Made by a program: the position numbers and the translations under genes
Shown: piece by piece, positions 55,103 through 62,452 of the stretch
How positions within the stretch are numbered: the first letter of the stretch is position 1
Layout: every line of letters begins with the position of its first letter
DNA from: Oscillospiraceae bacterium MB24-C1
GTDB taxonomy: Bacteria > Bacillota > Clostridia > Oscillospirales > Ruminococcaceae
NCBI GenBank assembly: GCA_030913685.1
Contig: CP133187.1
Span: 1,389,501 to 1,453,500 of the forward strand
Reading direction: 5' to 3'
DNA length: 64,000 bases
The notes under the pieces: generated by a model
The model's input: only the letters and a program-made list of their open reading frames with translations
Databases searched by the model: none
Told to the model about the DNA's origin: nothing

Positions 55103-55217
55103 AATAAAAACACCTCCAATATTAGTGTTGCCGATTGCGTTATAAGTATCCGACATAAGACGCTGAGTTTTCCAACTGAGCATTAAAACAAGTGACGTTT
55201 CTTAATATATTCAAATG

Positions 55218-55262
55218 AAAAGCCTCCTGTTGCAGGCTAATACCCTAACAGGAGGCTTTTTT
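55218..55262. terminator. strong hairpin terminator upstream of ku
   Basis: A perfect 14-bp stem AAAAGCCTCCTGTT with its complement and a T tail. It ends the minus-strand ABC-transporter transcript 45 bp after the permease stop. Confidence 0.82.
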
Positions 55263-55306
55263 GAGGACAATGACGCTAAGACAATGCACCATAATTTAAA
55301 TAGACG

Positions 55307-56143
55307 TTAGCCCCATATTGCATTGGCGTCGGTCGCGCTTCTGCTCAAACGAGAAAAATCTGTCTTAATAAAAGAAATGGTCGACAACAGCAGAAACACC
55401 AAGCCAATTGTGATGATGATTACAAAGGTCATGAGCGGCGTCACCATAAAGCCATTGATATCAACAACCAACCCTTCCTTAGCAAGTTCAGCGATGGGCA
55501 GATTGGTTTTTTCCAAGACAATCATTCTAAAAAATGCAGTGGCGTAAGTCATGGGATTCAAATAGGCGACATATCTGAGCGTGCCGGGCAGCATCGATAA
55601 AGGGATGTAGGCACCGGAGAGAAAGGTCAGCGGCATCGTTACCGCTGTCTTGACTATCTGGAAGGTTTGTCCGTTACGAACCTTTGTTGCCATAAAAAGA
55701 CCCACACCTGAAAAAACAACCCCTATACAGATCATCGACAATAGAACAAAAAGCGGCGTGGTCCAGACCGTAAATTTAATGCCAATGAAGAGGCCAATTG
55801 CCAATATCATCACCCCTTGCAGCGTAGCAACCGTGGCGGCAGATAATAATTGGCCCATTGCAACCGAGATTCTTTTTGCTGGCGAAACCAAAACCTCTTT
55901 CATAAATCCGCTGACCATATCATCAACGGTGGTGGAGGCTAGGTTAAGTGCACTCTCAAACACCGTGGTTATAATAACACCGGACAGCATATAGGCAATC
56001 GGATTTTCGACAAAATCACTTTTAAATATTGCACCAAATACATAAACAAAGAAAAAGGGGAATATCAACGAAAAAACCAGGCCGGTCCTGTTTCTGACAA
56101 ACGCTTTCAGGCCCCTTTTCCACAATGCAAAAACGGTATTCAT
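55307..56143 (-). CDS. ABC-2 type transporter permease
   Basis: 278 residues with six hydrophobic helices and the ABC-2 pattern (MNTVFALWKRGLKAFVRNR at the start, FLSGAYIPLSMLPG near 195). It forms the membrane part of an exporter with the ATPase encoded one base upstream (stop and start nearly touching). Cargo unknown; the DrrA/DrrB-type pairing suggests a drug or lipid-like compound. Confidence 0.9.
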   Translation of the reverse strand: MNTVFALWKRGLKAFVRNRTGLVFSLIFPFFFVYVFGAIFKSDFVENPIAYMLSGVIITTVFESALNLASTTVDDMVSGFMKEVLVSPAKRISVAMGQLLSAATVATLQGVMILAIGLFIGIKFTVWTTPLFVLLSMICIGVVFSGVGLFMATKVRNGQTFQIVKTAVTMPLTFLSGAYIPLSMLPGTLRYVAYLNPMTYATAFFRMIVLEKTNLPIAELAKEGLVVDINGFMVTPLMTFVIIITIGLVFLLLSTISFIKTDFSRLSRSATDANAIWG

Positions 56144-56144
56144 C

Positions 56145-57065
56145 CTAGGCTTCCTCCCTAATCCGTCTGCCGGTAATCTCTAAGAACACATCATTAAATG
56201 TTCCTTTTTTTATTTCAATATTCGTAATATGCTCCTTGTGCGCACTAATCACCGTCAAAAGGCGCTCCAATTGTTCGGCTTCCACCCTGTAATAGCTGTC
56301 TTTTTTGAGGTAGTTTAAGTCATATTGCGCCAGCAGAGCTTCAAGTTCCGCTTCATTATTGGTATTGATATAGGCTTTATCTCTTGTGTATCTCTTTTTT
56401 AAGGCGTAGGGGGTGTCATGCGCTACAATAACACCGCCGTCAATGATGGCGATTTTATTGCAGATTTCGGCTTCCTCCATATAATGGGTCGTCAAGAAAA
56501 TAGTGATGTTTCTTTCTTTTTGAAGTTTGATAATATACTCCCAGATGTGGGCTCTTGTCTGGGGGTCAAGCCCGGTTGTCGGCTCGTCAAGAAATAAAAC
56601 CTTGGGGTAATGTATTAATCCGCGGGCAATTTCTACTCGCCGCTTCATGCCGCCCGACAGCGCGCCGACCAGCTTTTTTCTTTCCGCGAGCAGATCCACC
56701 AGCTTTAGGACAAATTGTATGCGCTCTTCCACTTCCCTTTTGGGGATATTATAAAAAACGCAATGCATTTTTAGGTTTTCTTCAATGCTCATTTTTGCAT
56801 CCAATGTTGAATCTTGAAACACGACCCCAATCGCAGACCGAACTTCGCTTTTTTGTTCGGTAACATCTTTGCCGTCAATAAAAAGCGACCCCGACGTTTT
56901 TTCAAATATTGTGCAAAGCGTATTAATGGTAGTGCTTTTTCCGGCACCGTTAGGCCCTAAAAAAGCGAAAACAGTGCCTTCTTCCACACTAAATGAAATA
57001 TCGTTGACAGCAATAAAGTCGCCGTATTTCTTAGTGAAGTTTTTCACCTCAATAATCGGATTCAA
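56145..57065 (-). CDS. ABC transporter ATP-binding protein (DrrA-like)
   Basis: 306 residues. Walker A GPNGAGKST (about 34-42), signature LSGGMKRRVEIARGL (about 132-146), Walker B VLFLDEPTTGLD and the His switch TTHYME are all intact. The C-terminal extension (about 215-306) matches the daunorubicin-resistance ATPase group. It powers the permease at 55307. GGGGGACTATATTTG precedes the ATG. No regulator gene is adjacent. Confidence 0.92.
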   Translation of the reverse strand: MNPIIEVKNFTKKYGDFIAVNDISFSVEEGTVFAFLGPNGAGKSTTINTLCTIFEKTSGSLFIDGKDVTEQKSEVRSAIGVVFQDSTLDAKMSIEENLKMHCVFYNIPKREVEERIQFVLKLVDLLAERKKLVGALSGGMKRRVEIARGLIHYPKVLFLDEPTTGLDPQTRAHIWEYIIKLQKERNITIFLTTHYMEEAEICNKIAIIDGGVIVAHDTPYALKKRYTRDKAYINTNNEAELEALLAQYDLNYLKKDSYYRVEAEQLERLLTVISAHKEHITNIEIKKGTFNDVFLEITGRRIREEA

Positions 57066-57352
57066 ATATAGTCCCCCTTTTTATCTCGTTCCTTATATTT
57101 AACATGGGTCGATGTCTTGTGTTGTCAATTATGGGTTTGAAAAATGCTTTTATCGCTCTTTTTCCACTCCTTAAAAAAGAAATCGCAAATTCATAATTCT
57201 CATCATATTTCAATCTATTATAATGCAAATTTGTTTTATTTTATCAGAATATAATTTATTTGTAAATTTCTACACAAGTAACAAAATAAGTTCGACTTTA
57301 TAAAGTGCAACGAAATCATTATTTTAATTCACATTATATTTATATAAAATGC

Positions 57353-57382
57353 TTGCATTTGATGGAAAGACCATGCTAACAT
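57353..57382 (+). promoter_or_regulatory. candidate desulfoferrodoxin promoter
   Basis: TTGCAT (57353-57358), 18-bp spacer, TAACAT (57377-57382). An inverted repeat begins at the -10 box. Confidence 0.4.
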
Positions 57383-57411
57383 AGGTAATAAGCTATTATA
57401 AGAATTACCTA
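57382..57411. promoter_or_regulatory. inverted repeat upstream of desulfoferrodoxin, possible operator
   Basis: TAGGTAAT (57382-57389) and ATTACCTA (57404-57411) form a perfect 8-bp dyad with a 14-bp centre, at the predicted transcription start. It is not a PerR consensus box. The regulator is unknown. Confidence 0.4.
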
Positions 57412-57514
57412 AATTTTGGGCATTCATCATGTTCTAAAGTTTCTAATAGACAAGCCAAGGTAAATATCTTTAGGCTTGCTAAATAAAATATCAGACGAAG
57501 GAGATTGAATTGAA

Positions 57515-57883
57515 ATGAAATTCTTTAAGTGTGAACATTGTGGCAACATTATTACCTACGTAAAGAACTCGGGCGTCCCGGTTGTTTGCTGCGGAGAAAA
57601 GATGAAAGAAATTGTTCCCGGTGTCGTTGACGCATCAAAAGAGAAGCACGTTCCTATGGTCAAAGTTGAGGGCAACAAGGTTGTTGTCAGCGTTGGCTCT
57701 GTTGAACACCCCATGATTGAAGCGCACTATATTGAGTGGATCAGCCTTCTGACAAAGCAGGGCAAGCAGATGAAGCACCTGAATCCCGGCGAAAAGCCCG
57801 AAGCATGTTTTACTCTTTGTGAAGGCGATGCGGTTGAAGAAGTTTATGCCTACTGCAATCTTCACGGCTTGTGGAAAGCCTAA
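57515..57883 (+). CDS. dfx: desulfoferrodoxin (superoxide reductase)
   Basis: 122 residues. The N-terminal desulforedoxin-like Fe(Cys)4 centre uses C-x2-C in CEHCGN (about 6-9) and the CC pair in VVCCGEK (about 25-26). The catalytic SOR site uses EKHVPMV (His near 49), VEHPMIEAHYIEW (His near 69 and 75) and the C-terminal CNLHG (Cys and His near 115-118). It reduces superoxide to peroxide without releasing O2, as usual in anaerobes. GAAGGAGATTG precedes the ATG. Confidence 0.95.
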   Translation: MKFFKCEHCGNIITYVKNSGVPVVCCGEKMKEIVPGVVDASKEKHVPMVKVEGNKVVVSVGSVEHPMIEAHYIEWISLLTKQGKQMKHLNPGEKPEACFTLCEGDAVEEVYAYCNLHGLWKA

Positions 57884-57913
57884 GAAAATATAAATCGGCT
57901 TACTAAACACTCT

Positions 57914-57957
57914 AGTAAAAAAGGGATTCTCACACAAGTGAGAATCCCTTTTTTACT
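57914..57957. terminator. strong terminator of dfx
   Basis: A perfect 20-bp stem (57914-57933 with 57938-57957), loop ACAA, A tract on the left and T tract on the right, 30 bp after the stop. Confidence 0.9.
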
Positions 57958-57975
57958 GTAATAGGCTACAATGAC

Positions 57976-58020
57976 AAAACCGGCGAGGGCAAAGCGCGCA
58001 GCTTGATCCTCTCCGGTTTT
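57976..58020. terminator. second hairpin terminator
   Basis: AAAACCGGCGAGG pairs with CCTCTCCGGTTTT with one mismatch. T tracts occur on both strands. It could end splB transcription on the minus strand. Confidence 0.6.
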
Positions 58021-58351
58021 TGTAAATGCATCTAATCCAAATGTATGTTTTTTGTTTAGGTAATTTGTTTATTACTCGTCAGTTGCTTCTTACACCAATT
58101 ACATTCACTTTACGCATCATATTTTTCATCGAGTTCGAGAAAACCAGCTTTCAATAATTTCTAATGTAATCCGGTATGCAAAAGGTAAAATTTCGGTTAT
58201 AATCTAAAAAAAGGTGGGAATAACAACGACTATGCTTCTTGAAAATGTCGAGAATCAACCGAAGTCATGAAGATTTTCGTCAGGTGATCTACTGGACACC
58301 GGCGCCGTCCCACACAAGCTCTCTGAAAAAGCCCACGTTTATTTGCCTCTC

Positions 58352-59353
58352 TCACGAAATATACAATATTGGCATCGCGCCCAGCCTCTGAGACAGTTTT
58401 TCTCTCAAAAAGCGCTCAGCTGTTTCACGCACATCAGTACGGTAGCAGTATTTGCCCCGCCCGCGCCCGGTCATCAGCGCCCGGTCTAGAAGCGGCACAG
58501 CATTGGGGAAAGCTTCTGTGTTGATAGCGTTTTGCACAAAGCTGTAGGTCATTAGAATAACCTCGATAAACCCGGTGCGCTGTATCTCTTCGCACAAACC
58601 ATCGGCCAGTTGTTCTATCAGTTCACCATAGAGCTGCTGCCAGTCGTCAAGCAGAATCACCGGTGCAATGAGCAATCCGACCGGATATCCAGCCTTGGCC
58701 ATGGCGTTGACAGCTGAAATGCGTTGACTTAAAGACGCGGTACCCAATTCAACCCGACTTATCACCGACTGTGGGTTCACACTCATGCGAAATATCGTTT
58801 TGCCCCCATGATCAAGGCTAAGCAGCGGCTCTATAAAATCGAATTTGGTCGGAAATGTAAGATGTCCACGACCTTCACGCGCAAAACGCGAAATAGTCCA
58901 GGTCAAGTTTCCAGTAACGGTATTTTCTAGTAGAAGATCACTGTTGCTGCCAATCTCAAAGGTTTGTGGCACAGGAGCTGATGCATCTTTTTTCAACAGC
59001 CTGTCCATCATCTGCTCGCGGTTGACAAACAGCCGCAGATAGGCACATTTGTTATAATTGCAGACCAGATAGCAATATAAACACATCGCTCGGCATCCGG
59101 AAGAGGTATATGGCACTAGCCAATCAGACACCTTATGATTCGGTACGTAGGCATGTGTTTTGCGTACCCCAATAATTAAGTGCTTTTTAAGCGCCGCAAA
59201 CTGCCGGTTCTCAGCACCGCTCATTTCCGGAATGCGGTTGTGACTTTGAATTGGTGTCCAGGGTAGCTGCTTATATTTTTCTTTCAGCTTTTGCCCCAAC
59301 TCATAATCTAGTACAGCAGGCTCGTAATAGACGGCGTCAAAGTGCATATCCAA
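58352..59353 (-). CDS. splB: spore photoproduct lyase (radical SAM)
   Basis: 333 residues. The radical-SAM motif is C-x3-C-x2-C in SGCRAMCLYCYLV (about 87-99), and FEIGSNSDLLLE, FPTKFD and FRMSVNPQ follow the SPL plan. It reverses spore photoproduct (5-thyminyl-5,6-dihydrothymine) during germination after UV exposure, using S-adenosylmethionine. The start is either the TTG at 59353 or the ATG at 59347; AAGGAATAATG lies upstream. It is strong support for a spore former. Confidence 0.9.
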   Translation of the reverse strand: MDMHFDAVYYEPAVLDYELGQKLKEKYKQLPWTPIQSHNRIPEMSGAENRQFAALKKHLIIGVRKTHAYVPNHKVSDWLVPYTSSGCRAMCLYCYLVCNYNKCAYLRLFVNREQMMDRLLKKDASAPVPQTFEIGSNSDLLLENTVTGNLTWTISRFAREGRGHLTFPTKFDFIEPLLSLDHGGKTIFRMSVNPQSVISRVELGTASLSQRISAVNAMAKAGYPVGLLIAPVILLDDWQQLYGELIEQLADGLCEEIQRTGFIEVILMTYSFVQNAINTEAFPNAVPLLDRALMTGRGRGKYCYRTDVRETAERFLREKLSQRLGAMPILYIS

Positions 59354-59711
59354 TTTGCATTATTCCTTTCCTTCTAATTACAGGCATTAAGCGCGGTTTT
59401 TTGTAACGCGCCATAAGTATCAAAGATTATCATCAGGCTGCCTTTAACACCTAAGAAAAGCCAGCATGCTGATATGTTATGTAAAAGAGGCCATAAATAA
59501 ACAACTTTAGAAGAATTTAAAGCAATGTTTCATTGGTCGTTTAACCCCTAACAGGAACCGTTGTTGCATGCTAATCACCATTGCATGAGTAAGAATTCCA
59601 ATTTTATCTCCAATGATCAACAATCAATTAGCTTAGAAAGATAAATGCATAATATAAAAGTCTATTATTCGTATTGTATTATAGTTTCTATAACAGAAAG
59701 GATGATCAACT
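59354..59711. other. 358-bp divergent intergenic region
   Basis: AT-rich, no gene or known RNA seen. Promoter-like AT blocks lie at 59640-59690. Confidence 0.4.
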
Positions 59712-62240
59712 ATGTTTGAATGCTATTCTCAAAAGTTAGTGAATTCGTTACCTTACGCATACGCGTGCTGCAGAACTATTTTTGACAGATATGGCAGCAT
59801 TGTTGATAGCACTTTTCTTGAAATAAACCCTGCGTTTGAAGCAGTTTTTAATGTAAAAAGCGATGCATTGACGAATAAAAGTGTAATTGATTTTTTTGCC
59901 GATTTCGATTTGAATACTTCCACCCTCTTTCAAAAGCTGGCCAATATCGAGCATTTTGAACTGGAAGAAGTCTATAATAAACGCAAGCGCGAATGGTTTA
60001 AGTTAAATTTTTTCGCGTTAGATCGTGAAACCTTTGCGCTACAGCTTCAAAATATCACCAATGTTAACATCGATTTGGATTTTTTGTTTAACAGTGCACA
60101 AGACTGCATGTTTATGGCGGAATATATAAACGGCAATTTCTATTACATATATTTAAACGCCGCCCATGAAAAAATAACAGGCTTTCAGAATTATATGATT
60201 GCTGGGAAGACACCTGTGGAAGTCTGGGGAAAGGAAACTGGAGAAAGACTTGCCGCTTTTTATTATCAGGCCATCACACAAAACGAAAATCAGCTATATG
60301 AAGAAGTTTTGAGCATTGGTACAAAAACACACCACTTTTTAACCAGTTTATCCCTGGCTATTAAGGCTGGTCATCAATACATTATTGTTTCCCGAAAAGA
60401 TATCACCACCTATAAAGAGCTTGAAGAAAATCATCTTGTGCTTATGCAGCGATTGCAATCTATGTTTAATCACCATGTAGCCAATATGCTTATTATCGAT
60501 CCCACCACCGGAACAATTTTAGATGCCAACCCTTCCGCTTGTGAATTCTATGGTTATCAAAAATCTGAATTGTTAAGCATGAACATACAGGATATCAACA
60601 TGCTTCCAGCGAGCGAAGTTGCTAAAAAACGAAGATCTGCATTTGAACGGCAGCAAGAATATTTTATATTTCCACACAGGCTGAGTAGTGGCGAAATCAG
60701 GCTTGTTGAAGCTTATTCCTGCCCCATTGGCCTCAAGGAGACCCCACAGCTTTTTTCAATTATTTTTGATGTCACAGACCGAGAAACTTATAAAAGCAAT
60801 CTTTTTTTTGAAAAAGAATTGTTAAACACAACATTAAAATCTATCGGTGACGGCGTGGTTACAACCGATTTAGCGGGCAAAATCACTTCATTAAATAGTA
60901 TCGCAGAGAAGATTGTAGGCTGGGGCCAAGATGAAGCAATCGGCATGGACTTTTCGACTATTTTTGTGCTAAAAAATGAAGAAACCGAAGAGCCCGTTGA
61001 AAGCCCCGTCGAGAAAGTCTTAAAAACCGGTAAAATAATTGGACTTGCAAATCATACTATTATTGTAAATAGGTTCGGCGAAAGAATTTCGATAGCCGAC
61101 AGTGCAGCACCAATTAAAAATGAATCGGGACAAATTTTTGGAGTAGTCATGGTTTTTAGGGATATTCGTTCAGAAAAGAAACATCAAGATGAGATTCTCT
61201 ATCTTAGTTACCATGATGCACTTACTGGTCTGTATAACCGTCGCTTTGTTGAAACAGAGCTCAATAAGCTAAATCTGGACAAGCGCGTCCCTGTTTCCGT
61301 CATTATGGGTGATGTGAACGGATTGAAAATTACGAATGACGTTTTTGGTCACGCTATAGGTGACGAACTTCTCAAAAACGTATCCGCCGTATTTAACGAA
61401 ACCTGTACGCCGAATGATATCGTCGCACGTTGGGGCGGAGATGAATTTCTACTGATTTTACCGAATAGGACGATTGTTTATGCTGAAGAAACAACCGAAC
61501 AATTAAGAGAGAATTTTAAGAAGAGAAAAGTTGGCACGTTACAGTTAAGCGTATCTCTGGGCTGTGCTGAGCGAAGCAACCCGGGACAGGAAATGGAGGA
61601 TGTCATTCGACAGGCCGAAGAATGGATGTACCATCAAAAGTTGTTGGACGGAAAAAGCTACCGAAACGCGATTGTGAACACACTGCTTGCAACGCTTTAT
61701 GAAAAAAGCATGGAAACAGAGGAGCACACAAAACGGCTTTTCAAATATTGTGAAGCGATCGGGAAAGAATTGAAGCTTTCTGATAAGACAATGAACGAGC
61801 TATCACTTCTATCGGTATTGCACGATATTGGGAAAGTCGGTATCCACCAAAGCATCCTTAAAAAACCAGGCCCTCTTTTACCAGATGAGTGGATCGAAAT
61901 GAAAAAGCATTGCGAAATCGGTTATCGCATCACGCAAAATACACCGGAGCTTTCGCTTGTCTCAGAATATATCTTGTACCATCATGAACGTTGGGACGGC
62001 AATGGATACCCAAAAGGGTTAAGGGGTGAAGAAATCCCCATATGCTGTCGCATTCTCGCTGTGGCAGATGCTTTTGATGCAATGACAAACGACAGAATTT
62101 ATCGAAAAGCTCTTAATTTAAATGATGCGATAAAAGAACTTAAGAATAACGCCGGAACCCAATTTGCACCATATATTGTAGACCATTTTATTGAGGTTCT
62201 GAAAAAAGAGCATGGTAAACAAATGGGTAGCTGTACCTGA
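59712..62240 (+). CDS. multi-PAS GGDEF/HD-GYP dual c-di-GMP protein
   Basis: 842 residues, no membrane segments. Four PAS-like domains (about 10-110, 115-230, 250-355, 370-485) precede a GGDEF domain (about 500-640) with ARWGGDEFLLILPN and an HD-GYP domain (about 650-830) with VLHDIGKVGIH and YHHERWDGNGYPKGLRGEEIP. Both catalytic sets look intact, so the protein may make and break c-di-GMP, or use one domain as a sensor. GAAAGGATGATCAACT precedes the ATG. It stands alone. Confidence 0.9.
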   Translation: MFECYSQKLVNSLPYAYACCRTIFDRYGSIVDSTFLEINPAFEAVFNVKSDALTNKSVIDFFADFDLNTSTLFQKLANIEHFELEEVYNKRKREWFKLNFFALDRETFALQLQNITNVNIDLDFLFNSAQDCMFMAEYINGNFYYIYLNAAHEKITGFQNYMIAGKTPVEVWGKETGERLAAFYYQAITQNENQLYEEVLSIGTKTHHFLTSLSLAIKAGHQYIIVSRKDITTYKELEENHLVLMQRLQSMFNHHVANMLIIDPTTGTILDANPSACEFYGYQKSELLSMNIQDINMLPASEVAKKRRSAFERQQEYFIFPHRLSSGEIRLVEAYSCPIGLKETPQLFSIIFDVTDRETYKSNLFFEKELLNTTLKSIGDGVVTTDLAGKITSLNSIAEKIVGWGQDEAIGMDFSTIFVLKNEETEEPVESPVEKVLKTGKIIGLANHTIIVNRFGERISIADSAAPIKNESGQIFGVVMVFRDIRSEKKHQDEILYLSYHDALTGLYNRRFVETELNKLNLDKRVPVSVIMGDVNGLKITNDVFGHAIGDELLKNVSAVFNETCTPNDIVARWGGDEFLLILPNRTIVYAEETTEQLRENFKKRKVGTLQLSVSLGCAERSNPGQEMEDVIRQAEEWMYHQKLLDGKSYRNAIVNTLLATLYEKSMETEEHTKRLFKYCEAIGKELKLSDKTMNELSLLSVLHDIGKVGIHQSILKKPGPLLPDEWIEMKKHCEIGYRITQNTPELSLVSEYILYHHERWDGNGYPKGLRGEEIPICCRILAVADAFDAMTNDRIYRKALNLNDAIKELKNNAGTQFAPYIVDHFIEVLKKEHGKQMGSCT

Positions 62241-62318
62241 TTTATTTGATTACTACATTGTCCAACACCCTTCAACACAACCTCAATTGCCCATGGTAAG
62301 TTATATATTAATTAAGTT

Positions 62319-62347
62319 AAGCCGTCACCATCGTGGCGGCTTTTTTT
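62319..62347 (+). terminator. intrinsic terminator of the PAS-GGDEF-HD-GYP gene
   Basis: A 10-bp stem AAGCCGTCAC with its complement (one wobble) and a run of seven T, 78 bp after the stop. Confidence 0.85.
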
Positions 62348-62398
62348 ATCTAAAAAATTCAAATAGCAATATTTTTGTTATATATGAGATAATCCCTC

Positions 62399-62429
62399 TT
62401 GACTCTGACACGGTGTCAAGGGTTACGGT
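62399..62429 (+). promoter_or_regulatory. MerR-type promoter/operator of the transglutaminase-UvrA gene
   Basis: TTGACT (62399-62404) and TACGGT (62424-62429) are 19 bp apart, the over-long spacer that MerR-family activators untwist. The spacer carries the dyad TGACAC-G-GTGTCA (62406-62418) extended by CTTGAC/GTCAAG. This points to inducible expression by a MerR-family sensor. No merR gene is in the window. Confidence 0.65.
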
Positions 62430-62452
62430 CGGTTTTGAGGGGGTATATTAAG

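Larger units (their letters stand above)
57066..57514. other. AT-rich divergent intergenic region (449 bp)
   Basis: Very AT-rich with no gene. Carries the desulfoferrodoxin promoter and the inverted repeat at 57382-57411, and presumably the ABC operon promoter near its left end. Confidence 0.5.
57884..58351. other. 468-bp region between convergent dfx and splB
   Basis: Holds two terminators (57914-57957 and 57976-58020). The remaining 330 bp shows no supported gene. Confidence 0.45.
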
